The position numbers and the translations under genes are program-made. The notes under the pieces are model-generated. The model saw only the letters and a list, made by a program, of their open reading frames with translations. It was not told the DNA's origin and did not search any database. From Thiodiazotropha sp040507225 (GTDB lineage: Bacteria; Pseudomonadota; Gammaproteobacteria; Chromatiales; Chromatiaceae), in the NCBI GenBank assembly GCA_040507225.1, contig JBEVVG010000002.1:372001-436000 (forward strand): a DNA stretch of 64,000 nt, in the 5' to 3' direction. Positions 16,846 through 26,098 of this stretch are shown here, piece by piece. Positions within the stretch are counted from its first letter, which is position 1. Each line of letters starts with the position of its first letter.

Positions 16846-17310
16846 ATGAAAATAGAATCACTCTATCTGTTTCTGACCCATTCGGGCGTTGCAACCGATC
16901 TCGCGCACCGAACCGTTGCCCGGATCGCCAACAGCCGACTGATGCGCCGTCCCCAGTCCTCTCCAGCGCGACAATTGATCGCACTCGCAATCACCCACCG
17001 GGTTCGTCTGCCCGAAGGATTCGAGGGGTGGGTCTCCGGAGGCGGTAAACGCCTCGGCATCCCCGGCACCGATCTGATGGATATCGAGGAAGAGGAGATC
17101 CAGATGATGCCCTGGGATCAGCAGGCGATTGTCAAACCCGTTCCCGGCGGACGTATCGGCCCCGGTGAACTGAGACCCGCGCAGCGCCCCCGGAACCCGG
17201 GCGCCGTGATGGGTACACGCACCCGGCCGCTAAACCCGGATGAAGTGATGCTGCAGAGTTTCTCCCAGACCCTGACCCGGCTGGCCACCCAGGTGGCGGC
17301 CTATGGCTGA
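16846..17310 (+). CDS. Hypothetical protein, 154 residues
   Basis: I do not recognise this protein. It begins MKIESLYLFLTHSGVATDLA, has a basic helical stretch to about residue 55, a conserved-looking Gly-rich block (EGWVSGGGKRLGIPG, about 60-74), an acidic patch (DIEEEEIQ), and then a Pro/Arg/Gly-rich part before a final helix. There is no signal peptide or membrane segment. A strong ggagga ribosome site precedes the ATG, which supports it as a real gene. It follows the isoaspartyl peptidase on the same strand after 243 bases and overlaps the convergent lipoprotein gene by 10 bases at the stops. Confidence 0.62.
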   Translation: MKIESLYLFLTHSGVATDLAHRTVARIANSRLMRRPQSSPARQLIALAITHRVRLPEGFEGWVSGGGKRLGIPGTDLMDIEEEEIQMMPWDQQAIVKPVPGGRIGPGELRPAQRPRNPGAVMGTRTRPLNPDEVMLQSFSQTLTRLATQVAAYG

Positions 17311-17849
17311 TCGGTAGCCGCCGGTCTGGTGCCTGAATGTGTTTCCGGCAGGGCTTCGGCATGGGCCTTCAGGGCCCGGTTCATCATCGCGTAACCCTCG
17401 TCGATCGCTTCCAGGGAAGCGAAGGGAATGGCGATTCCGCGAAACCGCTCTTTGTGCACCAGTCGCGTGGCTGTACCGTTCAGGTCAGTGAGTTGAAAAA
17501 CATGTTCGCCATGAAAGATCCCCTTGATACCACCCCCCCAGGTCAACTCCTCGAACGGCACCAGGCGTAACACCCGGGGGGCGATTTCAACCCGCTCTCC
17601 ATTGGGTTTGTGAATCTCCACATCCAGCCGCGATCCCAGGGTCATCGCCCCTTCGACTGTGACATGGTAGGGATTCCACTGCGGGTAGGCCCCGTTGTCG
17701 ATGAGGATCTCCCACACCCGCTCCCGGGGCGCCTCGATGACAATTGCGGTATGCACGGTTTTTTCCGGCAGCGCGGCGCAACCCGCGGATAGCAGGCTGA
17801 TCAAAAAACCAGCCCAGGTGTATGATTTTCGCATGGATTTTGTCCACAT
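17301..17849 (-). CDS. SRPBCC-family lipoprotein
   Basis: A 182-residue protein with a lipoprotein signal (lipobox LSAGC, Cys24), followed by a START/SRPBCC ligand-binding domain. The domain opens with HTAIVIEAPRERVWEILID and continues NGAYPQWNPYHVTVEG, the typical first helix and strands of polyketide cyclase/Bet v 1-like proteins. Such domains bind hydrophobic ligands; the ligand is unknown. The ATG at 17849 follows gggag and gives the best signal. It lies 35 bases downstream of an SDR enzyme and may share its message. Confidence 0.75.
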   Translation of the reverse strand: MWTKSMRKSYTWAGFLISLLSAGCAALPEKTVHTAIVIEAPRERVWEILIDNGAYPQWNPYHVTVEGAMTLGSRLDVEIHKPNGERVEIAPRVLRLVPFEELTWGGGIKGIFHGEHVFQLTDLNGTATRLVHKERFRGIAIPFASLEAIDEGYAMMNRALKAHAEALPETHSGTRPAATDQP

Positions 17850-17884
17850 GATGCCCCGCTCCCACGGTTGTTTGTTTGAGGCCA

Positions 17885-18619
17885 TCAGGCGTGACTCACG
17901 ATGTATCGCGCGAACGCCGGTGAAAGCCGGTTCAATAGGTAGAGCAGCCGGGTTTTGCCGATCAGGATCTCCTGCCGGTCCCTGCCCAGCGCCACCAGTA
18001 CCTGTTTCACCAACTGCTCGGGACTGATCATCGACGCAACCCGATCACGGGTCATTTCGGTCTCTACCAGGGAAGGCACGACCTCATAAACCGACACCGG
18101 GGAACCTCTGAGCTGATCGCGGAGGGCTTGGCTGAAACTCCGCAATGCGGCCTTGGTGGCGCTGTAGACTGCGGCGCTTTTTTTCGGCGCGAAGGCCAAC
18201 GCTGAGGTAATATTGATAATCGCTGCCTGTTCCTGCTGCATCAGGTGGGGCAGCAGGCGCCCGCTCAATGTGATCGGTGCGAGCAGATTGGTATCGATCT
18301 CGACACGCACCCGGGAAGGATCGACCGGGTTGCCATCGAAGGCCTGGTTATCCTGTACCCCCGCATTGTTGATCAGAACATTCAGATCGGGATGCGCGAT
18401 CACCACCTGATCGACGAAGCGTCCAAGTGATGCCTCGTCCGACAGGTCACACGGGTAGGTCTGGACATTCGGCAAATCAGCCTGCAAAGCCGCCAGTCTT
18501 GCCCGGTTTCTGCCGCACACGATCACCCGGTTGGGGAGCGCCGACAAGTGCCTTGTCAATGCGAGCCCGATGCCGGATGCGCCGCCCGTAATCAAAATCG
18601 TATTGCCGGTCAGTTTCAT
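17885..18619 (-). CDS. Short-chain dehydrogenase/reductase (SDR), DltE-like
   Basis: A 244-residue SDR. The NAD(P) loop is ITGGASGIGLALTRHL near the N-terminus, the NNAG motif reads INNAGVQ, and the active-site Ser (ITSALAF) and YSATK are in place. These enzymes oxidise or reduce hydroxyl or keto groups; residues after the YxxxK resemble the DltE-type oxidoreductases, but the substrate is not predictable. It lies between a Crp/Fnr regulator (87 bases upstream, same strand) and an SRPBCC lipoprotein; the regulator may control it. Confidence 0.87.
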   Translation of the reverse strand: MKLTGNTILITGGASGIGLALTRHLSALPNRVIVCGRNRARLAALQADLPNVQTYPCDLSDEASLGRFVDQVVIAHPDLNVLINNAGVQDNQAFDGNPVDPSRVRVEIDTNLLAPITLSGRLLPHLMQQEQAAIINITSALAFAPKKSAAVYSATKAALRSFSQALRDQLRGSPVSVYEVVPSLVETEMTRDRVASMISPEQLVKQVLVALGRDRQEILIGKTRLLYLLNRLSPAFARYIVSHA

Positions 18620-18706
18620 CAGCCTTCCTCCGCAAATCAGTTGGGAACAGGCCTTCAGACTAAGCCGGGGTGCGAGGGATTTCCTTAACCCGGGTTCAGA
18701 CCAGTC

Positions 18707-19309
18707 TCAGCCGATGCGTTTACGGATTCTCGAGAGGGCCACATCGGTAATGCCGAGGAACGATGCAATGTGGTAAAGGGGCAGGCGCCGGGCGAGTACC
18801 GGTTCCTGTTCCAGGAATAACCGATAGCGTCGTTCCGCGCTGTCGAGCAGGAAGGCTGCCTCCCGACGGGTTTTCCTCACCGCGAGGGACTCCATGTAGA
18901 GGCGTCCCAGATTCGCCCAGGCCAGGGATGTCTGGTAAAGACCGTACAAACCCTGCAGCGGAATCAATAGGGCATCGGTCGGCTCCAGAGCCTGAATGGA
19001 GAATCGGCCGGGTTGCGGCGAGACACTGTCCTGTATCGCACCGGCAAACTGCTGTTCCCTGGAAAACGATTTGTTGTATTCCCGTCCGTCCTCCGTGACG
19101 TAATAAAAACGCACCAGGCCTGAGCATAGGAAAAAGCTATGTTCGGCAAGCTGCCCGGCGCTGAGCAGAGTCTCGCCTTTGTCGAAGTGGCGCGGCACAC
19201 ACAGTGGTCGGATTTTCGCCCGCTCGAGCGGATCGGTCAGACCTAAACCGTTTAAAACTGCTTCGAGACTGTGCAGGCAGGTCAGGTCAGCGGTATCTGA
19301 ATCACGCAT
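18707..19309 (-). CDS. Crp/Fnr-family transcriptional regulator
   Basis: A 200-residue regulator with an N-terminal cyclic-nucleotide-binding-type beta-roll (about residues 35-125, including FDKGETLLSAGQLAEHSFFL) and a C-terminal helix-turn-helix (IASFLGITDVALSRIRKRI). There is no Fnr-type cluster of N-terminal cysteines for an iron-sulfur centre, and the cAMP-contact residues of Crp are not obvious, so the signal is unknown. It probably regulates the downstream SDR gene and itself. I did not find a clear palindromic operator. Confidence 0.8.
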   Translation of the reverse strand: MRDSDTADLTCLHSLEAVLNGLGLTDPLERAKIRPLCVPRHFDKGETLLSAGQLAEHSFFLCSGLVRFYYVTEDGREYNKSFSREQQFAGAIQDSVSPQPGRFSIQALEPTDALLIPLQGLYGLYQTSLAWANLGRLYMESLAVRKTRREAAFLLDSAERRYRLFLEQEPVLARRLPLYHIASFLGITDVALSRIRKRIG

Positions 19310-19399
19310 GCATCGCCGCTCCGCAATCCGCAGGGTAAAAATCCGGCCCTTGATGGGCTGCCAGGCTCACACACACATGCCGCTCAACACATGCATTGG

Positions 19400-20035
19400 C
19401 TACGCAGAGGCGCTATGCCTGTCAGCCAGTGGCACAAACTGCTCGGTGTCGAAGTCGTACACCCAAACATCGCCGGTCGAGATCGAATAGACCCAACCGT
19501 GCAAAGACACTTTGCCTTTGCGAAGTTGCAGGGCGACGGAGGGGTGGGTACGCAGATTATCGAGTTGCGCACGAACATTTTCCTGGGTCGCGACCAGTAA
19601 CCGGTCGTCCGGATCCTCATGATCGTGATGGTCCTGCATCATGCGCCGGGTGGTTTCCCCCTGGGCCACCCAGGCGCGCACAGCGGGCAGATCCTGCACC
19701 GACTCCGGATTCAGCAACGCCTTCATCACCGCACAATCGGTATGCCCGCAAACGATGATATTCGGCACTTCCAGGACAGCCATGGCATATTCGATGGTCG
19801 CGGTACTGCTGCCCAACATGGATCCGTAAGGTGGCACGATGTTTCCCGCGTTTCTGAGGATGAACAGTTCCCCCGGGTCGGTCTGGGTCAGCAGAGTCGG
19901 ATCGACCCGCGAATCGGAGCAGGTGATGAATAGGGCGCGGGGCGACTGCTGGCTGGAAAGCTTGGAAAACAGCGCCTTCTTCGCCTCGAACACCTCACTG
20001 CGGAATTTCAGGAAACCTTTAACGAGTTTTTCCAT
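19400..20035 (-). CDS. can: Beta-class carbonic anhydrase
   Basis: A 211-residue beta-carbonic anhydrase, which interconverts CO2 and bicarbonate. The zinc ligands are Cys39 (TCSDSR, with Asp41 and Arg43 as the usual dyad), His98 and Cys101 (VCGHTDC). LRNAGN at 60-65 and the helix after it match the family. It has no signal peptide, so it is cytoplasmic. A second, different beta-type enzyme lies at 33397-33978. Neighbours give no operon context. Confidence 0.92.
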   Translation of the reverse strand: MEKLVKGFLKFRSEVFEAKKALFSKLSSQQSPRALFITCSDSRVDPTLLTQTDPGELFILRNAGNIVPPYGSMLGSSTATIEYAMAVLEVPNIIVCGHTDCAVMKALLNPESVQDLPAVRAWVAQGETTRRMMQDHHDHEDPDDRLLVATQENVRAQLDNLRTHPSVALQLRKGKVSLHGWVYSISTGDVWVYDFDTEQFVPLADRHSASA

Positions 20036-20301
20036 GATGGGCTCTCACATGACTCTGGAATCGTGAATATCAGCCGGCCTGGTTCAATCGACATTCTGCG
20101 GATTTCCAGTCTAGCCGGTACCACGAAATGATACCCTGTTAAGGGGCAGCTATGACACCCATACCCATTCGCCTCGAATGTGAGCAGGCAGAAACGTCTG
20201 CTTGCCCATAAGGCTGAGGAGCGCGAATATAAACCACGTTGGTCTGCTGGCCATTTCCACCGTAACTGCGGAGCAGGGGCTATTGTTCTGTGCTTACCGA
20301 G

Positions 20302-21417
20302 TCACAAATAGGTGATCTCATTCATACTGCCGGCCATCAGGTTGATCTCCGTGTGGACACTATCGAATGCATCCGCCATCTCTTCGAAGGTGATCGACTC
20401 TTCACCCTGATCACCAATCAAGACCACTTCATCACCCCATTTGGGAATCTGTGGCAGTTCCGTCACATCGATTGCAGTGACATTGAGTGATACCCGTCCG
20501 ACCACCGGGCAGCGTTGCCCCCCGATCAGGACGATACCCTTGTTGAACAGGGCCCTTGGGTAGCCTTCACCGAATCCGACCGGTATGGTGGCAATACGCG
20601 AGGGACGTTGGGTGACAAACAGGCTGCCATATCCGATCTTCGTCCCGGTCGGAATATCGCGGACCTGAGCGATGCGGCTCTTAATGGACATCACGGGTTT
20701 CAGGCCAGGCAGGTTTTCGAAATTGCGCGAGGTTTTGACACCATAACAGGCCGCCCCGACACGCACCATGTCACGCCGCAGGTTTGGCAGCCGTGTCGTA
20801 GCCGCCGAGTTGTGGGTGTGAAAAGTAACATCCTTGGGCAATTCAGGCGCCAGGCTTTCGGCGAAATAATCGAAGGCCTGAATCTGTCCCAGGCTGTAAT
20901 CCAGGGTCTTGTCATCCGCATTGGCCAAATGGGTCATTACGCCGACGATGCGCAACCCGGGCAATGCCAGTACCTTACGCATGGTATCGAGTTCGCCAAA
21001 ATCGAATCCGCCGCGACCCATTCCGGTGTCCAGCTTGAGATGGACACGCACCGGCTCGCCACGACGCACCCCGGCGCGGCTGATGTATTCCGCAGCCTCC
21101 CAGGTCCCAACCTGTTCCTCGATGTCCAAATCCGCCAATGACTCGTCCAGTTCTTCAGGCAGCGCCATGCGCAGGCGGATCAACGGAAACACTTTCGAGA
21201 CCGCACGGACCGCGTGCGCCTCCGGATTGGTACAGATCCCGATGGAATCCGCACCGGCAGTGATCGCTGTTTCCACCAATCCGGCAAGGCCATGACCGTA
21301 TGCATCCGCTTTCATGACCACGGACAGTTTCGCTGGTTGGACAAACTCTTTGAGTATCCGAATGTTGTTCGCAAATCGGGGCTTTGAAACGGTAACCGTT
21401 ATATGATGCTGTTTCAT
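20302..21417 (-). CDS. alr: Alanine racemase-family PLP enzyme
   Basis: A 371-residue fold-type III PLP enzyme that would convert L- to D-alanine for peptidoglycan. The cofactor lysine is Lys36 in VVMKADAYGHG, and the second catalytic residue is the Tyr in KIGYGSLF. One point is unusual: the block normally reading VSMD near the active site reads VGRVSLNVTAID here, with Asn for Asp, a change seen in some broad-spectrum racemases, so other amino acids may be substrates. There is no signal peptide. The ATG at 21417 follows agagg; an upstream TTG is less likely. Confidence 0.85.
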   Translation of the reverse strand: MKQHHITVTVSKPRFANNIRILKEFVQPAKLSVVMKADAYGHGLAGLVETAITAGADSIGICTNPEAHAVRAVSKVFPLIRLRMALPEELDESLADLDIEEQVGTWEAAEYISRAGVRRGEPVRVHLKLDTGMGRGGFDFGELDTMRKVLALPGLRIVGVMTHLANADDKTLDYSLGQIQAFDYFAESLAPELPKDVTFHTHNSAATTRLPNLRRDMVRVGAACYGVKTSRNFENLPGLKPVMSIKSRIAQVRDIPTGTKIGYGSLFVTQRPSRIATIPVGFGEGYPRALFNKGIVLIGGQRCPVVGRVSLNVTAIDVTELPQIPKWGDEVVLIGDQGEESITFEEMADAFDSVHTEINLMAGSMNEITYL

Positions 21418-22430
21418 GGTGCCTCTGAGCAAAGGGCTCCTGGATATGACCGATATCTGACGAGATTATATCAAACACCAAATCTGTAACACGGCCTATT
21501 CTTATCAGCACATATCCGTGGCAATCAAATACAATCCATTGCGATTGTGTGGAAACATGATCCGTTTTGTCGATGTGGCTCGGTTACCTGGTATCTGCAG
21601 CAATATGCGGAGGCGGTTGCCCTCGAAGGGTGCATTCATGGAGTCATACCGGAATGGTTTGAATTACAGATTGCTTGTCGAACCACAGGCATGAGACTTC
21701 AATAAGGTTTTTTCCGTACCCTTTCTAAACCCCTCTGATCCTGAATATTCAATCAAACAATCAGCGTAGTCTGCATGGAAGTCCAGCGTAACGCTGAATC
21801 TGCTCTTCGATCTGGAAAAAATAAACGGATTCATCGTTCCTACCGCGTCGTCTCCGGTTTCCCCGCTCACTCCGCAACGATACCTGCACACTCATCTTGA
21901 ATAGCTGGCATCAGTCTTGTGTATCTCAATATTCATTAAAATCTCCCGACACAACCATTGATCTGGATTACGTGAGACAGAATCGACCCAAGTATAAGCT
22001 TGAGACTTCTTGGCCTAACAGGTGCAACAAACAGAAATGGTTGACGCAACATGCGATTGACCGGTCACTTTCCCTATTCACCTTCCGGTAAACTTCAAAC
22101 CGATGCAACTTCATTGCACAGGTTCATGCGCGAAATTCATAAAGTAGAGAACTTTCATACCAATCATCGATAATCGGCGAATCGTTCGTAATCACATAGT
22201 CAGGATTCTGTATTTCGGTAGATAAGATCCATGCCAGATTCCAAAAGACAACAACGAATGCACTCCGGTAAAGGGCGATCACTGCTGCGCTTGCGCTCAC
22301 ACAGGGAAAGAGGAATTTACAACCTCGTTGTTCGGTAATGATACAAACAAGCACGGTAACACTGATTAGCCGTTACGACTTGGCCACTGGGGGCATCATT
22401 ACGATGCAAGTTCGCACCGTTTAGACATTG
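21418..22430. other. Long AT-rich intergenic region
   Basis: About 1 kb without a convincing gene. Two short open frames on the minus strand (around 21664-21891 and 22124-22354) have no ribosome site or recognisable domain and look like chance or decayed sequence. This marks the start of the AT-richer stretch that runs to the end of glmS. Confidence 0.5.
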
Positions 22431-25208
22431 TCAATACGGGTTCTTGACTAGCACAAAGGCCCAAAACTCGTGCTTGGCCGTTGAAAAATCAAACGGATCA
22501 TTGGAGTCTGCCGGATTCAGCGGATTGTAGTCCAGAATCTGAGTGGCGGGAATATGATGCTCGAAGTAAGGGTCGCCATACCCATTCATCGGCAGGTTGA
22601 AGAACAATCCATCGTAGATCCCTTGCATGACGGGCGTGTCCGGATTGGTTGAATTATACACAAGGATCGTGTCACCACTCTGAGCATAATCACCCAGATT
22701 GATTGAAATGACCGGGTCGCGGTCGGGGTTCACCACTATCATGTGCGCCTTTGTCGGATCGTACTTATTGGGTCGAATATCCACGCGCGCAGAAGATGGT
22801 ACGTTTTCGACAAGATTCCCTGAGTCGTCGCAGGCGCTGCAACTGGTGGTGCGCGAATAGAAAATTTTATTGTTCCGAAAAATCATGTTGATCGGATCAT
22901 CGTCTGGGGTAAATACATTCAGGCCATGAATGTAGTTTTCGCGAAAGTCGTTCAACACCGGATCGACACTCAAGGAGCCAAAGTAGACTCCGGTTTTCGC
23001 ATCTTCTCCGGAAACCAGTCGCAATCGCCCTCCCCACATAACATTTCCTGTGCCGGTAAAATTACTCAGCCCCGCTTCACCCGTTGCGGAATAAATCTGA
23101 AGAAAATTACCATAGCAACCCATCATCAGGTTTTCACTGTAATCCCTGGGCGTACCGGACTCATTCTGAGCGTAAAAGCCGACACCGGATGAATTATCCC
23201 CCGCGAACTCATGTCCAACGTCAAACACCACATTGCCGTAAATTTCAGCGTTTTCTGCACGCTTCCATGAGGAGACACCCCCGCCTGCATGATGAATCAC
23301 CGTATTGATCACCTTGTTTCCAGTCCCGCCATCAATGGTAGCGCCGTAGCGGATATATCTGCCGTGATCAACATAGTATTGACGAACAGCGACCGAGGCT
23401 TCTGCGGTACCATCCCATACGACGGGTATATAATTGTTTTCAAAACGATAATCTTCGGGCAAGGCAGTCATCTCTACATCCCAGAACCAGACGTAGTTTG
23501 CGCCGTCCGGCCACCAGAATCTCGGCCCACCATCCATTCGCACGATTGCACCCAGTTCAGGGCGAACATGAATGGGATTTCCTTCCGAACCTTGAATCCT
23601 GACTGGCCAGATCGTTGGCGGATCAACGGCATCCGTGACAGGTGCAATAGGCGAAATATAATCACCGGACTTCATCCATATGATCGAATTACCTGGAATG
23701 GACTCCCTTTTCAACAAGGCGTCATAAAGATTCCATGGATCAATTTCCGATCCGCTGCCTTGACCTGTTGCTACATCCGCCGCGACCCAGAACTCATCGT
23801 ACCCGCTACGTAGTTGAACTACGGATGACCACCGCCTGCGCTCTTCCGCATCGGCGATAATGCCGCTGGAGATCGGTTGCGCCTCGGCATGGGTCACCTG
23901 GGCCGTATAGATGACCGTTGCCGCGGATTCGCCATTGCCCAGGGTACCGCCCGCGTCATCATTGGTGATCGTCCCGATTGCTGTCGCCGTCTCCAAAACC
24001 GCATTCGCAGAAACGTTGGAGAGGGTCAGCATGAAGGTCTCAGCCGGTTCGTAGTCGTTGTCACCGTTCACGCTGACAACGATCTCACCCGAGGTCTCGG
24101 TCGCCGGAATGATCAGGATGCCGCTACTGGCGGTGTAGTCGCTGCCGGCGCTCGCCGTCTCGTCCTGGGTGGCATAGTCGACACTCACATCCCCATCCGC
24201 CGCTTCGCTGAGCCTGACCACGAAGCTCAGCTCCGCGGGGCCGCTGTCGCCTTCGGTCACTGAGCTATCGTCCACACTGAGGCCGGGCAGACGCTCCTCC
24301 TGGAAAGACGCGCTTACAGTGCAGTCGGCACTGATCGGGCCGGTGGTGTAGAGATTGCCGTTGAGGCTGCCGTTACAGCCCGCGACTTGTTCGATACGGT
24401 AGCCACTGTCAGCGCTGACGGTAAACTGGGCCGTCCCCCCCGGGGCCACCGATTGGCTGGTTGGACTGAGACTCCCGCCGCTGTCCGCATGGGTCGTTAC
24501 GCTGTAGCTGACGCCATCGCTACCTTCATCATTGTTGATGGTGCCGACCGCTGTCGCGGTCGCCAGGACCGCATTGGCCGAGACGTTGGAGAGGGTGAGC
24601 GTGAACGTCTCGGCCGGTTCGTAGTCGCTGTCGCCCATCACGCTGACAGCGATCTCGCCCGAGGTCTCGGTCGCCGGAATGAGCAGGGTTCCATGGGCGG
24701 CGGTATAGTCGCTGCCGGCGTTGGCTGTACCGTCAAGGGTGGAGAAATCGACGCTTACATCCCCATCCGCCGCTTCGCTGAGACTCACCACGAAACTCAG
24801 CACCGCCGTGCCGCTGTCGCCTTCGCTGACGGAGGCATCGCCCACACTGAGGCTGGGGAGATTATCCTCCTGGAAACTCGCGCTTACGATGCAGTCGGCG
24901 CTGATCGGGCCGGTGGTGTAGCGCTCGCCGTTGAGACTGCCGTTGCAGCCCTCGACTCGCTCGATACGGTAACCGCTCTCGGTGATGACGGTGAAAAGGG
25001 CGGTCTCGCCCGGGGTTACCGACTGGCTGTTCGGGCTGAGGCTGCCCCCGCTGCCGGCTTGGGTGGTTACCGTGTAAGTGGGCGGATCACCACCGCCACT
25101 TTCCGAATCATCGGGTGTATCGCTGCTACTCTCGTCACATCCTGACGCCAACAGCGCCAGCATTAGAAATGACGCCCAGAACCAATCCCTGTACCTTCTG
25201 TTCAACAC
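22431..25208 (-). CDS. Large surface lipoprotein with two Calx-beta units and a parallel beta-helix
   Basis: A protein of about 925 residues. The lipobox is LASGC (Cys24 counted from a GTG start at 25208, which follows ggggaag; the frame also extends 36 codons upstream without a better signal). After an acidic Ser/Gly linker come two near-identical 190-residue units. Each has a bacterial beta-repeat (SGGSLSP ... SGYRIE, with a Cys pair) and a Calx-beta calcium-binding domain (VSEGDSGTAVLSFVVSLSEA ... DSDYEPAETFTLTLSN). The C-terminal half (about 440-925) has the turns and Asn/Gly-rich rungs of a right-handed parallel beta-helix, as in polysaccharide-binding or -cleaving proteins. It probably sits on the outer membrane or is surface exposed. 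The enzyme activity, if any, is unknown. Confidence 0.8.
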   Translation of the reverse strand: MLNRRYRDWFWASFLMLALLASGCDESSSDTPDDSESGGGDPPTYTVTTQAGSGGSLSPNSQSVTPGETALFTVITESGYRIERVEGCNGSLNGERYTTGPISADCIVSASFQEDNLPSLSVGDASVSEGDSGTAVLSFVVSLSEAADGDVSVDFSTLDGTANAGSDYTAAHGTLLIPATETSGEIAVSVMGDSDYEPAETFTLTLSNVSANAVLATATAVGTINNDEGSDGVSYSVTTHADSGGSLSPTSQSVAPGGTAQFTVSADSGYRIEQVAGCNGSLNGNLYTTGPISADCTVSASFQEERLPGLSVDDSSVTEGDSGPAELSFVVRLSEAADGDVSVDYATQDETASAGSDYTASSGILIIPATETSGEIVVSVNGDNDYEPAETFMLTLSNVSANAVLETATAIGTITNDDAGGTLGNGESAATVIYTAQVTHAEAQPISSGIIADAEERRRWSSVVQLRSGYDEFWVAADVATGQGSGSEIDPWNLYDALLKRESIPGNSIIWMKSGDYISPIAPVTDAVDPPTIWPVRIQGSEGNPIHVRPELGAIVRMDGGPRFWWPDGANYVWFWDVEMTALPEDYRFENNYIPVVWDGTAEASVAVRQYYVDHGRYIRYGATIDGGTGNKVINTVIHHAGGGVSSWKRAENAEIYGNVVFDVGHEFAGDNSSGVGFYAQNESGTPRDYSENLMMGCYGNFLQIYSATGEAGLSNFTGTGNVMWGGRLRLVSGEDAKTGVYFGSLSVDPVLNDFRENYIHGLNVFTPDDDPINMIFRNNKIFYSRTTSCSACDDSGNLVENVPSSARVDIRPNKYDPTKAHMIVVNPDRDPVISINLGDYAQSGDTILVYNSTNPDTPVMQGIYDGLFFNLPMNGYGDPYFEHHIPATQILDYNPLNPADSNDPFDFSTAKHEFWAFVLVKNPY
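23937..25076 (-). repeat. Two tandem 570-bp coding repeats
   Basis: Within the lipoprotein gene, 24507-25076 and 23937-24506 encode the same 190-residue unit (beta-repeat plus Calx-beta domain). They are very similar at both DNA and protein level, so the duplication is fairly recent or kept alike by recombination. Copy number could vary between strains. Confidence 0.75.
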
Positions 25209-26098
25209 CGTACTTCCCCGAAAAACTGCATATCGGAAATCGAAAGACGTTTCCAGTGAATGTTGAAAAGATCGAAATTCGGACCATTCGAACAGAACAA
25301 GTTCTTGTAATTTCAAACCAGTTCACAAAAATCACTGGATTCAATACGTACGCAATTGTATTCCCCACTCGTTAACAACACATAAAACGGACAATACACA
25401 AACGATCGGTGATCTATACCCTGAAACACCCGATCAAACATCATAACTTTGGCACAACCACCATGAAAATCCAGTATTCTCGGATATCATTCGCGCACCA
25501 TGTCCTAAACAACTTCTGTAACAGCTGTACTGTCCTGTCGACAATACATCAGAGGCCCTGCTTATTCTTGCAGCTCGACTGCCTTGATTCATGAAATCTG
25601 AACTCTAGACCTTTATTGACGTTCCCACCATGGCCTTTAATAAGGCACATGCCTGTTATTACCATCATTCATGAAGACATGGTGCTGCGTTTGCAGAATG
25701 AATCTTTGATCCAGCATGTCTAACTGGCTTTAGATATGGCTACGGAGACGATGATATTTGGACGTCCGGCTCGCCGTAGACTCTCATTACCGACCTGGCC
25801 GATTTCATTCCGAGTTAACAACAACGCTTGGATATTATCAACGTCAACTACGCCGTTTGCCGGGCCAGTACTGACATACCTGATCATACCCATTAACAAT
25901 TCAGTATTCACAGATTATTACTGACTGAAATGTCTAACACCGTACGATTACCGGATCTATGTTAAGAAACACCTGCTCGTGGACATCCATCAATGCTGGC
26001 AGCCATCCTGCAGCTGAGCAGATTTCCACAACTACGATTTTTTCTGCTGAAGAGTGTCTTAAGCTAGCTCAGGTCAATACCACAATCGGCATCTCAGT
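25209..26098. other. Long AT-rich intergenic region
   Basis: Almost 900 bases between the lipoprotein start and the GGDEF-EAL stop. Small open frames near 25720-25924 on both strands are mutually overlapping and have no domain or ribosome site. No hairpin terminator stood out. Confidence 0.5.

Noticed and set aside
25720..25924. Two small overlapping frames on opposite strands
   Set aside because: No ribosome site or domain, and each is the shadow of the other in AT-rich spacer.
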